14,696 nucleotides of DNA from Desulfobacteraceae bacterium (GCA_030618925.1 JAUXCK010000017.1:1-14696), one strand, 5' to 3'; shown: positions 8,728 to 14,696, counted from the stretch's first letter. Translations and numbers: made by a program. The notes: a model not told the origin generated them from the sequence alone.

Positions 8728-9099
8728 ATGCCGACAATTAACCAATTGGTCAGGAAGGGAAGAAAGCGGTTAAAGAAAAAGACAAATACGCCTGCGCTGA
8801 AAGGGGCACCCCAGAAACGGGGGGTCTGCACCCGCGTATACACGTCAACCCCTAAAAAGCCAAATTCTGCCTTGAGAAAGGTGGCAAGGGTGAGGTTAAC
8901 CACAGGCATTGAAGTGACGGCCTATATTCCCGGTATTGGGCATAATCTCCAGGAGCATTCCGTTGTTATGGTACGGGGGGGCCGGGTAAAGGATTTGCCA
9001 GGCGTGAGGTACCATATTATCAGGGGAATCCTGGATACGCTTGGGGTTGAAGATCGAAGACAGGGGAGATCAAAATACGGGGCTAAAAAACCAAAATAG
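8728..9099 (+). CDS. rpsL: 30S ribosomal protein S12
   Basis: S12 (123 aa, the usual length) lies at the interface side of the 30S decoding centre and controls accuracy. It opens with the standard PTINQLVRKGR. The streptomycin loop TPKKPNSALRK (41-51) and RGGRVKDLPGVRYH (83-96) are intact. The lysines at 43/44 and 88 are wild type, so streptomycin sensitivity is predicted. D89 is the position that is methylthiolated in relatives. AGGAG at 8711-8715 lies 12 bases before the ATG, a little far, but the conserved N-terminus leaves no alternative start. It is the first gene after the promoter at 8639-8667 and is followed by rpsG, as in the classic str operon. Confidence 0.98.
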   Translation: MPTINQLVRKGRKRLKKKTNTPALKGAPQKRGVCTRVYTSTPKKPNSALRKVARVRLTTGIEVTAYIPGIGHNLQEHSVVMVRGGRVKDLPGVRYHIIRGILDTLGVEDRRQGRSKYGAKKPK

Positions 9100-9152
9100 A
9101 TGTCCAGTATATTTTAATTTTCAAATTATATAGTTGCGATTTGGTGTAAAAG

Positions 9153-9623
9153 ATGCCGAGAAGAAGAGAAGTCCCTGAGCGAAAAATAGTTCCGGATTCC
9201 AAGTACAACAGCAAACTGGTGTCACAGTTTGTCAGCTGTATCATGCGCGATGGAAAAAAGAGTGTTGCAGAGTCGATACTCTATAACGCATTTGATATGA
9301 TACAGGAAAAAACCGGAGAAGAACCGCTTCATATTTTTGAGAAGGCTGTGGATAGTGTGCGGCCGATAATTGAGGTAAAGTCTAGACGGGTGGGTGGGTC
9401 CACCTATCAGGTACCCACTGAGATAAGACCGGCCCGGCGCACGGCGTTGGCAATCAGATGGCTGCTGACCTACGCCAAAAGCCGCGCGGAAAAAAGCATG
9501 GCAAAAAAGCTGGCTGCTGAACTCATGGATGCTGCCAACCAGAAAGGCGGGACGATTAAAAAGAAAGAAGATACCCATAAGATGGCTGACGCAAACAAGG
9601 CATTTGCTCACTATCGGTGGTAG
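9153..9623 (+). CDS. rpsG: 30S ribosomal protein S7
   Basis: S7 (156 aa, the normal length) binds the 3' major domain of 16S rRNA and starts assembly of the 30S head, next to the E site. It starts MPRRREVPERK, and the conserved segments RRVGGSTYQVP (78-88), EIRPARRTALAIRWL and the C-terminal HKMADANKAFAHYRW are all present. The ATG has only a weak upstream GGTG, suggesting translation partly coupled to rpsL, whose stop is 53 bases away. Family knowledge: S7 is the autogenous repressor of the str operon in E. coli; I could not identify its mRNA site here. fusA, normally the next gene, is absent: tuf begins 97 bases on. Confidence 0.98.
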   Translation: MPRRREVPERKIVPDSKYNSKLVSQFVSCIMRDGKKSVAESILYNAFDMIQEKTGEEPLHIFEKAVDSVRPIIEVKSRRVGGSTYQVPTEIRPARRTALAIRWLLTYAKSRAEKSMAKKLAAELMDAANQKGGTIKKKEDTHKMADANKAFAHYRW

Positions 9624-9720
9624 AAAAATGGGTCGGAAGAATGGCGGCCGGCAGGAAACGAAAAATATTGTAAATTATCATTAATACCTATTAGGTCCGT
9701 TTTCAAAGGAGGACGGGAAG

Positions 9721-10914
9721 ATGGCGAAAGAGAAATTTAAGCGAACCAAGCCCCATGTCAATGTAGGAACGATCGGCCATATTGACCATGGTAAGACGAC
9801 GTTAACAGCGGCAATTACCAAGCATTGCTCCCTGAGAGGGACGGCAGAATTTGTTCCATTTGATCAGATAGACAAGGCGCCCGAGGAGAGAGAGCGGGGC
9901 ATCACAATTGCCACGGCCCATGTGGAATATGAGACAGCCAACCGCCATTATGCCCATGTGGATTGTCCGGGTCATGCAGACTACATAAAGAACATGATCA
10001 CGGGAGCCGCCCAGATGGACGGAGCGATTCTCGTGGTGGGAGCTGATGACGGTCCCATGCCCCAGACAAGGGAGCATATTCTGCTGGCGCGTCAGGTGGG
10101 TGTTCCGCGGATCGTGATATTTTTAAACAAATGCGACATGGTGGATGATGAGGAGTTGATCGAGCTTGTTGAGCTTGAGATGCGAGAGCTATTGGACAAA
10201 TATGAGTTTCCGGGCGATGATACGCCGATCATCCGTGGCAGTGCATTGAAAGCGCTTGAGAGCGACGATGCCGACAGCGAGGAAGCCAAGCCGATATTTG
10301 AGTTGATGGATGCGATTGACAGTTACATACCGGAGCCCAAGCGTGATATAGACAAGCCGTTTTTGATGCCGGTTGAGGATGTATTCAGCATATCGGGTCG
10401 AGGCACGGTGGTAACGGGTCGTGTAGAGCGCGGTATTATAAAGGTGGGTGATGAAGTAGAGATTGTCGGCATTCGGGAGACAGCCAAGACGGTTTGTACG
10501 GGCGTTGAGATGTTCCGAAAGCTTTTGGACGAGGGCCGTGCCGGAGACAATGTCGGACTATTGCTTCGGGGCACCAAGCGTGAGGAAGTTGAGCGGGGTC
10601 AGGTTGTGGCGATTCCGGGGAGCATTACGCCCCACACGAAGTTCCATGCAGAGGTTTATGTATTGAGCAAGGAAGAGGGCGGCCGTCACACGCCGTTTTT
10701 TACCGGATATCGGCCTCAGTTTTTTTTCCGTACAACAGATGTAACAGGGATATTGTCGTTGCCTGAGGGAGTGGAGATGATCATGCCGGGGGATAATGTC
10801 ACCATCACAGGAGAGCTGATTTCCCCGATAGCGATGGAGAAGGAGCTGCGGTTTGCGATTCGAGAAGGCGGCAGAACTGTGGGCGCGGGCGTGGTTAGTG
10901 AAATAATTGAATAG
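9721..10914 (+). CDS. tuf: Elongation factor Tu
   Basis: EF-Tu (397 aa) is the GTPase that carries aminoacyl-tRNA to the ribosomal A site. The GTPase motifs are complete: GHIDHGKT (19-26), RGIT (59-62), DCPGH (81-85, with catalytic H85), NKCD (136-139) and GSAL (173-176). Domains II and III follow, with GRGTVVTGRVERG and the C-terminal REGGRTVGAGVV. A strong AAAGGAGG (9705-9712) precedes the ATG by 8 bases. Left neighbour rpsG is typical of the tuf copy in the str operon; right neighbours rpmG and tRNA-Trp are typical of the other copy. Having both sets around one gene suggests that two near-identical genomic tuf copies were merged in assembly. The sequence may thus be a consensus or chimera of two loci. 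Confidence 0.98.
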   Translation: MAKEKFKRTKPHVNVGTIGHIDHGKTTLTAAITKHCSLRGTAEFVPFDQIDKAPEERERGITIATAHVEYETANRHYAHVDCPGHADYIKNMITGAAQMDGAILVVGADDGPMPQTREHILLARQVGVPRIVIFLNKCDMVDDEELIELVELEMRELLDKYEFPGDDTPIIRGSALKALESDDADSEEAKPIFELMDAIDSYIPEPKRDIDKPFLMPVEDVFSISGRGTVVTGRVERGIIKVGDEVEIVGIRETAKTVCTGVEMFRKLLDEGRAGDNVGLLLRGTKREEVERGQVVAIPGSITPHTKFHAEVYVLSKEEGGRHTPFFTGYRPQFFFRTTDVTGILSLPEGVEMIMPGDNVTITGELISPIAMEKELRFAIREGGRTVGAGVVSEIIE

Positions 10915-10935
10915 AAACAGGAAAGGGGTCTGCAG

Positions 10936-11085
10936 GTGAGAACAATTATTACACTTGCATGTAGGGAGTGCAAAAGAAAGAATTATACAACGACCAAGAA
11001 TAAGCGGACGACACCGGATAAGCTTGAGCTAAAGAAATACTGTCGATTCTGCAGACAGCATACGTTGCATAAAGAGACGAAGTAG
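10936..11085 (+). CDS. rpmG: 50S ribosomal protein L33, zinc-binding (CXXC) form
   Basis: This small gene encodes 49 aa from a GTG start. The protein reads MRTIITLACRECKRKNY, then a basic middle, then KKYCRFCRQHTLHKE. C9/C12 and C36/C39 are the two CXXC pairs that hold zinc in the C+ form of L33, a 50S protein near the E site. A purine-rich AAAGGGG (10922-10928) precedes the start by 7 bases. It lies 21 bases after tuf and upstream of tRNA-Trp and secE, its common position in several bacterial phyla. The GTG is preferred because the L33 N-terminus begins right there and no upstream in-frame start extends it sensibly. Confidence 0.96.
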   Translation: MRTIITLACRECKRKNYTTTKNKRTTPDKLELKKYCRFCRQHTLHKETK

Positions 11086-11104
11086 CAGAGTGATTTCCTA
11101 TTTG

Positions 11105-11129
11105 TCCGGTGCGATGAATTTCCGCCGGA
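11105..11129 (+). other. Small stem-loop between rpmG and tRNA-Trp
   Basis: TCCGGTG (11105-11111) can pair with CGCCGGA (11123-11129), seven pairs including one G-U, with an 11-base loop. No T-run follows, so it is not a convincing terminator. It could help cut the tRNA from the tuf-rpmG transcript, but that is only a guess. Confidence 0.3.
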
Positions 11130-11156
11130 GTCTGGTTTCACATTTGGATAATATAC

Positions 11157-11233
11157 AGGCCAGTAGCATAATTGGGTAATGCAGCGGACTCCAAATCCGA
11201 AGATTGCGGGTTCAAGTCCTGCCTGGCCTGCCA
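11157..11233 (+). tRNA. trnW: tRNA-Trp (anticodon CCA)
   Basis: A full cloverleaf folds from the sequence. The acceptor stem AGGCCAG (11157-11163) pairs with CTGGCCT (11223-11229), followed by discriminator G and an encoded CCA (11231-11233). The D stem is GCAT/ATGC. The anticodon loop CTCCAAA has CCA at 11191-11193. The T arm is GCGGG-TTCAAGT-CCTGC with one G-U pair. The outermost anticodon-stem pair (11184/11200) is a G-A mismatch. A tRNA-Trp before secE-nusG is the standard neighbour in many bacteria. No promoter stands directly upstream, so it is probably processed from the tuf-rpmG transcript. Confidence 0.97.
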
Positions 11234-11321
11234 ATGATGCCGTAAAAGAGGTCCAGAATACACAGACAGGTGGTCATGGACTCGGGCTTTTAATTTTGAG
11301 CATTTAAATGACAGGAGCACT

Positions 11322-11714
11322 ATGGGAAAGTTACAAAAGAAGAAACCTGTAGGCAAAAAGAAAAAAAAGAAACTAAGTGGTGACGGCGCCGCAGATTCTT
11401 TATCAGCGAACGGGGCGGTTGACAATCGGGCCGTTTCGCTTCCCGGTGTTGCCAGGAATAAGAAAAAGCCGGTGGCGTCCTATAAGAAATCCACTGCTTC
11501 AGCACGGTCGGCCAAGATCAAAGAAGGACATATTGAGAATGTGCTGCAGTTTCTGAGAGAAGTTAAAATTGAATTAAAAAAAGTGACCTGGCCTACTCGG
11601 GCCCAGGCGATGGGTTCAACAGTGGTCGTTATTGTTCTTGTGATCATCATTTCGCTTTTTCTTGGGTTGGTGGATGGTGGGTTGTCAAGCCTGGTTCGAA
11701 TTGTTCTTCATTAA
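11322..11714 (+). CDS. secE: Preprotein translocase subunit SecE, with a long lysine-rich N-terminus
   Basis: SecE is the small membrane subunit that clamps SecY in the SecYEG protein channel. The conserved core is at the C-terminal end: amphipathic FLREVKIELKKVTWPTR (77-93), then one transmembrane helix at about 99-117. The first 70 residues are low-complexity and rich in Lys, Ala and Ser, with two lysine clusters (6-17 and 47-56), making the protein 130 aa against about 60-70 for minimal one-helix SecE. AGGAG (11313-11317) lies 4 bases before the ATG. The reading frame contains a run of eight A at 11361-11368. It is followed by nusG after 16 bases, the classic secE-nusG pair. Confidence 0.95.
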   Translation: MGKLQKKKPVGKKKKKKLSGDGAADSLSANGAVDNRAVSLPGVARNKKKPVASYKKSTASARSAKIKEGHIENVLQFLREVKIELKKVTWPTRAQAMGSTVVVIVLVIIISLFLGLVDGGLSSLVRIVLH

Positions 11715-11730
11715 TTGAGGGGAAAAACAA

Positions 11731-12261
11731 GTGGCACTAAAATGGTATGTCGTCCATGTTTATTCAGGGTTTGAGAATAAGGTTAAAAAAGCCTTGGAAG
11801 AGCGAATTGCGGCTTCTCCTCATCCTGAAAAATTCAATGAGGTGATTGTGCCCACCGAACAGGTGGTAGAGCTGGTAAAAGGGAAAAAAAAGGAATCATC
11901 CCGCAAATTTTACCCTGGATACATTCTGGTCCGCATGGCAATGGATGACGAGACCTGGCATATCGTAAATGATACCGCCAAGGTCACCGGGTTTTTAGGG
12001 GGAAAGAATAAACCGGCTCCAATTCTAGACGAAGAGGCAAAACAGATTCTCAATAGAATGGAAGCCGGTCAAAGCAAACCCCAGCCCAAATATTTTTACG
12101 AGCCAGGGGATGAAATACGGGTGATTGACGGACCTTTTACAAATTTTAACGGTACCGTGGAAGATGTGAATCCAGAAAAGGGAAAGATTAAGGTTCTGGT
12201 CAGTATCTTCGGACGGTCAACACCGGTAGAGTTGGATTTTGTACAGGTGAAAAAACTATAA
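11731..12261 (+). CDS. nusG: Transcription termination/antitermination factor NusG
   Basis: NusG (176 aa, typical length) rides on RNA polymerase, suppresses pausing and links it to Rho or the ribosome. The NGN domain covers about residues 3-112 (WYVVHVYSGFENKV; then YPGYILVRM and VTGFLGG). The KOW domain is at about 124-158 (EPGDEIRVIDGPFTNFNGTV). The start is GTG, with GAGGGG (11717-11722) 8 bases upstream. A run of eight A occurs at 11884-11891 within Lys codons. It sits 16 bases after secE and 18 bases before rplK, so it is clearly part of one transcription unit. Its known target, the beta' clamp helices, is encoded in the same window. Confidence 0.98.
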   Translation: MALKWYVVHVYSGFENKVKKALEERIAASPHPEKFNEVIVPTEQVVELVKGKKKESSRKFYPGYILVRMAMDDETWHIVNDTAKVTGFLGGKNKPAPILDEEAKQILNRMEAGQSKPQPKYFYEPGDEIRVIDGPFTNFNGTVEDVNPEKGKIKVLVSIFGRSTPVELDFVQVKKL

Positions 12262-12279
12262 GTATTGGAGTATAGAAAA

Positions 12280-12702
12280 ATGGCAAAAAAGGTTATTGCC
12301 CAGATCAAATTACAGGTGACGGCGGGAAAAGCAAATCCATCTCCTCCCATTGGACCGGCTTTAGGCCAGCATGGCGTAAACATAATGGATTTCTGTAAAG
12401 CGTTTAATGCGAGGACGGCCAAAGATGAGGGGATGATCATTCCTGTCGTGCTGACAGTTTATCAGGACAGGACATTTACGTTTATTACGAAAACCCCACC
12501 AGCGTCTGTCTTGCTGAAGAAAGCCGCAGAGATTGCAAAGGGATCCGGGGATCCATTGCGGGAGAAAGTCGGCAAGGTGACACGGCAGCAGGTTGAAGAA
12601 ATTTCTAAGATAAAAATGGTGGATTTGAACGCCAATGATCTGGATGCTGCCTGTAAAATCGTGGAAGGGACAGCAAGAAGCATGGGGATTGAGGTTGTTT
12701 AA
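12280..12702 (+). CDS. rplK: 50S ribosomal protein L11
   Basis: L11 (140 aa) binds the GTPase-associated region of 23S rRNA at the base of the stalk. The N-terminal proline-rich segment PSPPIGPALGQHG (about 20-33) and the C-terminal RNA-binding domain (EISKIKMVDLNA) are intact. The ATG at 12280 is chosen over a same-frame TTG at 12265, because GGAG at 12267-12270 would lie inside the longer version and L11 proteins begin MAKKV. It stands between nusG and rplA, the universal order. Confidence 0.98.
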   Translation: MAKKVIAQIKLQVTAGKANPSPPIGPALGQHGVNIMDFCKAFNARTAKDEGMIIPVVLTVYQDRTFTFITKTPPASVLLKKAAEIAKGSGDPLREKVGKVTRQQVEEISKIKMVDLNANDLDAACKIVEGTARSMGIEVV

Positions 12703-12728
12703 TTATTTAAAGGAGCGGGTAGGGGAAA

Positions 12729-13433
12729 ATGCCGAATCACGGTAAAAAATATTCTGAATCAAGAAAAAAAATCGACTCACACAAGAGATATGATGTGGAA
12801 GAGGCCATCACGGTTGCACTTGAATCATCTTTTGTAAAATTTGATGAAACCATTGATGTGGCAATTAATCTCGGTGTCGATCCACGGCACGCCGACCAGA
12901 TGGTTCGGGGAACGGTTATACTGCCCAATGGCCTGGGTAAGGAAGTGAAAGTGCTCGTATTTGCAAAAGGGGAAAAGGAGAAAGAAGCACTTGATGCAGG
13001 TGCTGATTTTGCCGGCAACGATGAGTTCATTGATAAAATTAAAGGGGGATGGTTCGGTTTTGATAAAGCCGTCGCCACCCCTGATGTCATGGGCGTTGTT
13101 GGCAAGATTGGAAAACTTCTTGGCCCTCGAGGGCTTATGCCAAATGCGAAAACAGGCACGGTGACCTTTGATATTTCGAGGGCGGTGAACGAACTGAAGG
13201 CCGGTAAAATTGACTTTCGGGTTGAAAAGGCCGGAATTATCCACGCACCGATTGGGAAGGTCTCTTTTGGGGTTGCCAAGCTGGCTGAAAATTTGAATTC
13301 CCTTATAGACAAGATTATGCGTTTGAAACCAGCATCCAGCAAAGGTATATACCTGAAGAATATTGTCATTTCTACAACCATGGGACCTGGAATCAAGGTG
13401 GATACAGCCCTGGCCAGGGAGACAACTGAATAG
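12729..13433 (+). CDS. rplA: 50S ribosomal protein L1
   Basis: L1 (234 aa, usual length) forms the mobile L1 stalk that moves deacylated tRNA out of the E site. The L1 signature IGKLLGPRGLMPNAKTGTV is at about 127-145, and the C-terminal VISTTMGPGIKVD is present. A purine-rich stretch (AAAGGAG, then AGGGGAAA) precedes the ATG. The gene begins 26 bases after rplK. Family knowledge: L1 represses the rplK-rplA mRNA in E. coli by binding a mimic of its rRNA site; I did not identify such a site with confidence. It is followed by a 161-base leader before rplJ. Confidence 0.98.
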   Translation: MPNHGKKYSESRKKIDSHKRYDVEEAITVALESSFVKFDETIDVAINLGVDPRHADQMVRGTVILPNGLGKEVKVLVFAKGEKEKEALDAGADFAGNDEFIDKIKGGWFGFDKAVATPDVMGVVGKIGKLLGPRGLMPNAKTGTVTFDISRAVNELKAGKIDFRVEKAGIIHAPIGKVSFGVAKLAENLNSLIDKIMRLKPASSKGIYLKNIVISTTMGPGIKVDTALARETTE

Positions 13434-13453
13434 TTCGGCAGCATACTGCCGGA
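13434..13453 (+). other. Stem-loop just after the rplA stop
   Basis: TTCGGCAG (13434-13441) pairs with CTGCCGGA (13446-13453) around a CATA loop: six perfect G-C/A-T pairs plus a T-G and a T-A pair. It starts at the base after the TAG stop. The next bases are AATTATAA, not a T-run, so it is not a classical terminator. It may protect the 3' end of rplA mRNA or be a processing point ahead of the L10 leader. Confidence 0.55.
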
Positions 13454-13473
13454 AATTATAACATTACTATACT

Positions 13474-13560
13474 GTCAAAGACCGTAGGTTCATTAAAGGT
13501 GCTTAAACGGCATTGCCGGCCTACCGAGACAGCTCGTTTGGCTCGAACGGATTCCTCCGG
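13474..13560 (+). promoter_or_regulatory. L10 leader (ribosomal protein L10 autoregulatory mRNA element)
   Basis: The 161-base gap between rplA and rplJ contains AAAGACCGTAGGT (13477-13489), an inner TTAAAC (13503-13508) and GGCCTACCGAGAC (13518-13530). GTAGG (13484-13488) pairs with CCTAC (13520-13524). Between them lies a smaller hairpin such as CGGC-ATT-GCCG at 13508-13518. This layout (AGACNGNAGG, a TTAA loop, CCTNCCGAG) is what I remember of the L10 leader family, where the L10-L12 complex binds its own mRNA. The assignment is from memory of the consensus and position, without a covariance model. Confidence 0.78.
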
Positions 13561-13590
13561 TTTTTCACAGATTAAAAAAGGGGGTGGAAT
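13551..13590 (+). promoter_or_regulatory. Possible hairpin hiding the rplJ ribosome binding site
   Basis: ATTCCTCC (13551-13558), just 3' of the L10 leader core, is complementary to GGTGGAAT (13583-13590), with a single T-T mismatch and a 24-base loop. The second arm is the ribosome binding site of rplJ (AGGGGGTGG, 7 bases before TTG 13595). Pairing would block translation, so the leader probably acts at the translational level. No strong terminator-like hairpin with a T-run is present; the TTTTT at 13561-13565 follows only a weak 4-bp stem. Confidence 0.5.
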
Positions 13591-13594
13591 AAGA

Positions 13595-14116
13595 TTGAAA
13601 AGAGAAGATAAAATAAAAATAACAGAGGCCATGCACGACAGGTTTGAACGATCCAGGGTCGTGATCCTGACCGACTACAAGGGGCTTGACGTCCCGGCCA
13701 TTAATGACTTGCGCAGGAAGCTCAGGAAAGCGGATGTGGAATACAAGGTGGTCAAAAATTCATTGATTATTCGGGCTGCTGCTGGAACGGATGCCGATTT
13801 GATTAAGGATTATTTTAAAGGGCCCAGCGCCCTTGCCCTGAGTTATGAGGATCCGGTTGCTCCGGCAAAGGTGTTGGTCGATTTTGCCAAGGAAAATAAG
13901 GTATTTGAGATCAAAATCGGTGTTATGGATGGCAAGGTGATCGACACAAATGCAATTAAGGCGTTATCAGCGCTGCCATCACGCGAAGTTCTTCTTGGGC
14001 AGGTTTTGTCGACAATGAATGGCGTGCCGACATCGTTTGTTCGTGCGCTCGGGAATGTAACGGTCAACCTGTTAAATGTGTTACAGGCCATCGGCAGTCA
14101 AAAAGAAGCCGCCTAA
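13595..14116 (+). CDS. rplJ: 50S ribosomal protein L10
   Basis: L10 (173 aa, typical) anchors the L7/L12 dimers to the ribosome stalk. The start is the TTG at 13595 with GGGGTGG (13581-13587) 7 bases upstream, giving the normal L10 opening (MKREDKIKITEAM). A same-frame extension back to 13499 would run through the leader RNA and is not coding. Landmarks are LTDYKGLDVPAINDLRRKLR (25-44), EYKVVKNSLIIRA (49-61) and KGPSALAL (75-82). The C-terminal helix (about 147-168), which in the family binds L12 dimers, is present. Expression is probably set by the leader at 13474-13590. It precedes rplL, as always. Confidence 0.97.
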   Translation: MKREDKIKITEAMHDRFERSRVVILTDYKGLDVPAINDLRRKLRKADVEYKVVKNSLIIRAAAGTDADLIKDYFKGPSALALSYEDPVAPAKVLVDFAKENKVFEIKIGVMDGKVIDTNAIKALSALPSREVLLGQVLSTMNGVPTSFVRALGNVTVNLLNVLQAIGSQKEAA

Positions 14117-14201
14117 CCCGTTATAGAGGGGAGCGGCGTCATGACTAAAATTAATATTATTTGGAATTCAGTAAAAATCCGTAAAAAATTTGGAGGAAAA
14201 A

Positions 14202-14585
14202 ATGTCTGACCTAACAAAAGATGATGTGATTGAATTTATAGCCAATATGTCTGTTTTAGAATTATCCGAGCTGGTGAAGGAGATGGAAGAAAAGTTCGGT
14301 GTTTCCGCTGCCGCACCTGTCGCAATGATGGCAGCAGGGCCTGCTGCAGAGGGCGGGGCAGCCGCTGAGGAGAAAACTGAATTTGATGTCATTTTAACCG
14401 CTATCGGGGACAAAAAGATTCAGGTGATTAAGGAAGTAAGGGCCATTACCGGTTTAGGGCTCAAGGAAGCAAAAGCATTGGTTGATGAGGCACCCAAGCC
14501 GGTAAAGGAGGGTATTGCCAAGGAAGATGCTGAGAAAATCAAAACCCAGCTTGAAGAAGCAGGTGCCCAGGCTGAGGTCAAATAG
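14202..14585 (+). CDS. rplL: 50S ribosomal protein L7/L12
   Basis: L7/L12 (127 aa) is the multicopy stalk protein that recruits translation GTPases such as EF-Tu. It has an N-terminal dimerisation domain (about 1-33), a flexible Ala/Gly-rich hinge (34-57) and a C-terminal domain (58-127) with IQVIKEVRAITGLGLKEAKALVD. The ATG has TGGAGG 5 bases upstream; a same-frame TTG at 14190 lies inside that site and is rejected. The 85-base gap after rplJ shows no strong hairpin. Its last Lys codon and stop are the first bases of the terminal repeat, and rpoB starts 47 bases later, keeping the usual rplL-rpoB order. Confidence 0.98.
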   Translation: MSDLTKDDVIEFIANMSVLELSELVKEMEEKFGVSAAAPVAMMAAGPAAEGGAAAEEKTEFDVILTAIGDKKIQVIKEVRAITGLGLKEAKALVDEAPKPVKEGIAKEDAEKIKTQLEEAGAQAEVK

Positions 14586-14696
14586 TGTGACGTTATTTTA
14601 TATTGTCCTAAAAAGATTAAATTGGAGATGATATGTCGGCAACGCCTTTAACGCGCAGACGGTTAAGGAAAAACTTCGGCAAGATCCAGAAAATTG
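14580..14696. repeat. Terminal direct repeat, right copy (identical to 1-117)
   Basis: All 117 bases match the start of the window with a constant shift of 14,579. The copy ends abruptly inside rpoB, with no target-site duplication, inverted end or element boundary. It therefore marks contig circularity and not a biological duplication. Unique length is 14,579 bases. Confidence 0.97.
14633..14696 (+). CDS. rpoB: RNA polymerase subunit beta, first 21 codons (second reading of the same gene)
   Basis: This fragment begins at the ATG after TTGGAG and runs off the window end. It is identical to 54-117 and should be counted as the same gene seen again because of the terminal overlap, not as a second rpoB or a pseudogene. 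Confidence 0.95.
   Translation, partial: MSATPLTRRRLRKNFGKIQKI

Noticed and set aside
9668..9696. Promoter for tuf beginning TTGTAA (9668-9673)
   Set aside because: The expected -10 position reads TTAGGT and no better hexamer lies at 16-18 bases spacing.
11147..11154. GATAAT/TAATAT as a -10 box for tRNA-Trp
   Set aside because: It ends only a few bases before the mature tRNA, so transcription would start inside the tRNA; no matching -35 either.
12737..13444. Long minus-strand open frame (235 codons) opposite rplA
   Set aside because: It mirrors nearly the whole of rplA, is low-complexity in Ser/Pro/Ile and resembles no known family.
13445..13473. Promoter for rplJ with -10 TATACT (13468-13473)
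   Set aside because: At 17-base spacing the -35 position reads ACTGCC, a poor match, so the -10 alone is not enough in AT-rich sequence.
13499..13594. 32-codon N-terminal extension of rplJ
   Set aside because: It would translate the L10 leader itself, and its residues do not resemble L10. The TTG at 13595 has a good ribosome binding site and gives the normal length.
1..14696. Plasmid, phage or mobile element on the basis of circularity
   Set aside because: All genes are single-copy chromosomal translation/transcription genes in their normal order; no replication, integrase, transposase, partition or mobilisation genes and no inverted ends were seen.

Overview
The window is a chromosomal core-information region of a bacterium: the ribosomal protein and RNA polymerase cluster, with all genes on the + strand. 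The order (tuf, rpmG, tRNA-Trp, secE, nusG, rplK, rplA, rplJ, rplL, rpoB, rpoC, rpsL, rpsG, tuf), the EF-Tu sequence style (GHIDHGKT, ITIATAHVEYET) and the proteobacterial-type inserts in RpoB and RpoC suggest a member of the Desulfobacterota (former Deltaproteobacteria), probably near the Desulfobacterales. That placement is inferred from remembered family features, not from a search.

Layout. Bases 1-117 are the last codon and stop of rplL, a 47-base gap and the start of rpoB. rpoB (54-4151) and rpoC (4162-8580, TTG start) follow. A 147-base gap (8581-8727) holds a near-consensus sigma-70 promoter and leads into rpsL, rpsG and tuf. Next come rpmG (GTG start), tRNA-Trp(CCA), secE, nusG (GTG start), rplK, rplA, an L10-type leader, rplJ (TTG start) and rplL. 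The window ends by re-entering rpoB: bases 14580-14696 are identical to 1-117. The sequence therefore closes on itself as a 14,579-base circle. The likeliest cause is an assembly graph loop through a duplicated tuf gene, because tuf normally lies both before rpmG/tRNA-Trp/secE and after rpsG/fusA. It is unlikely to be a real plasmid: there is no replication, partition or mobility gene.

How the genes work together. RpoB and RpoC form the catalytic core of RNA polymerase and NusG is its elongation/termination factor. S12, S7, L33, L11, L1, L10 and L7/L12 are ribosomal proteins, the last four forming the L1 and L11/stalk regions. EF-Tu delivers aminoacyl-tRNA, and SecE is part of the SecYEG translocon. 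Visible control signals are the promoter ahead of rpsL and an L10 leader whose 3' part can pair with the rplJ ribosome binding site.

The most unusual feature is in RpoC. Its landmarks match E. coli numbering with zero offset up to the catalytic Asp triad (460/462/464). They then run 94 residues later at the second zinc site and the trigger loop. The extra sequence is mostly one block of about 99 residues (roughly residues 574-672, nt 5881-6177) that reads as a PpiC/SurA-type parvulin (peptidyl-prolyl isomerase) domain. It is inserted in the beta' pore/funnel region, just before the helices that form the secondary-channel rim. fusA, expected between rpsG and tuf, is absent. I saw no mobile elements, CRISPR arrays or foreign-looking islands. 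No stretch longer than about 160 bases lacks a gene.
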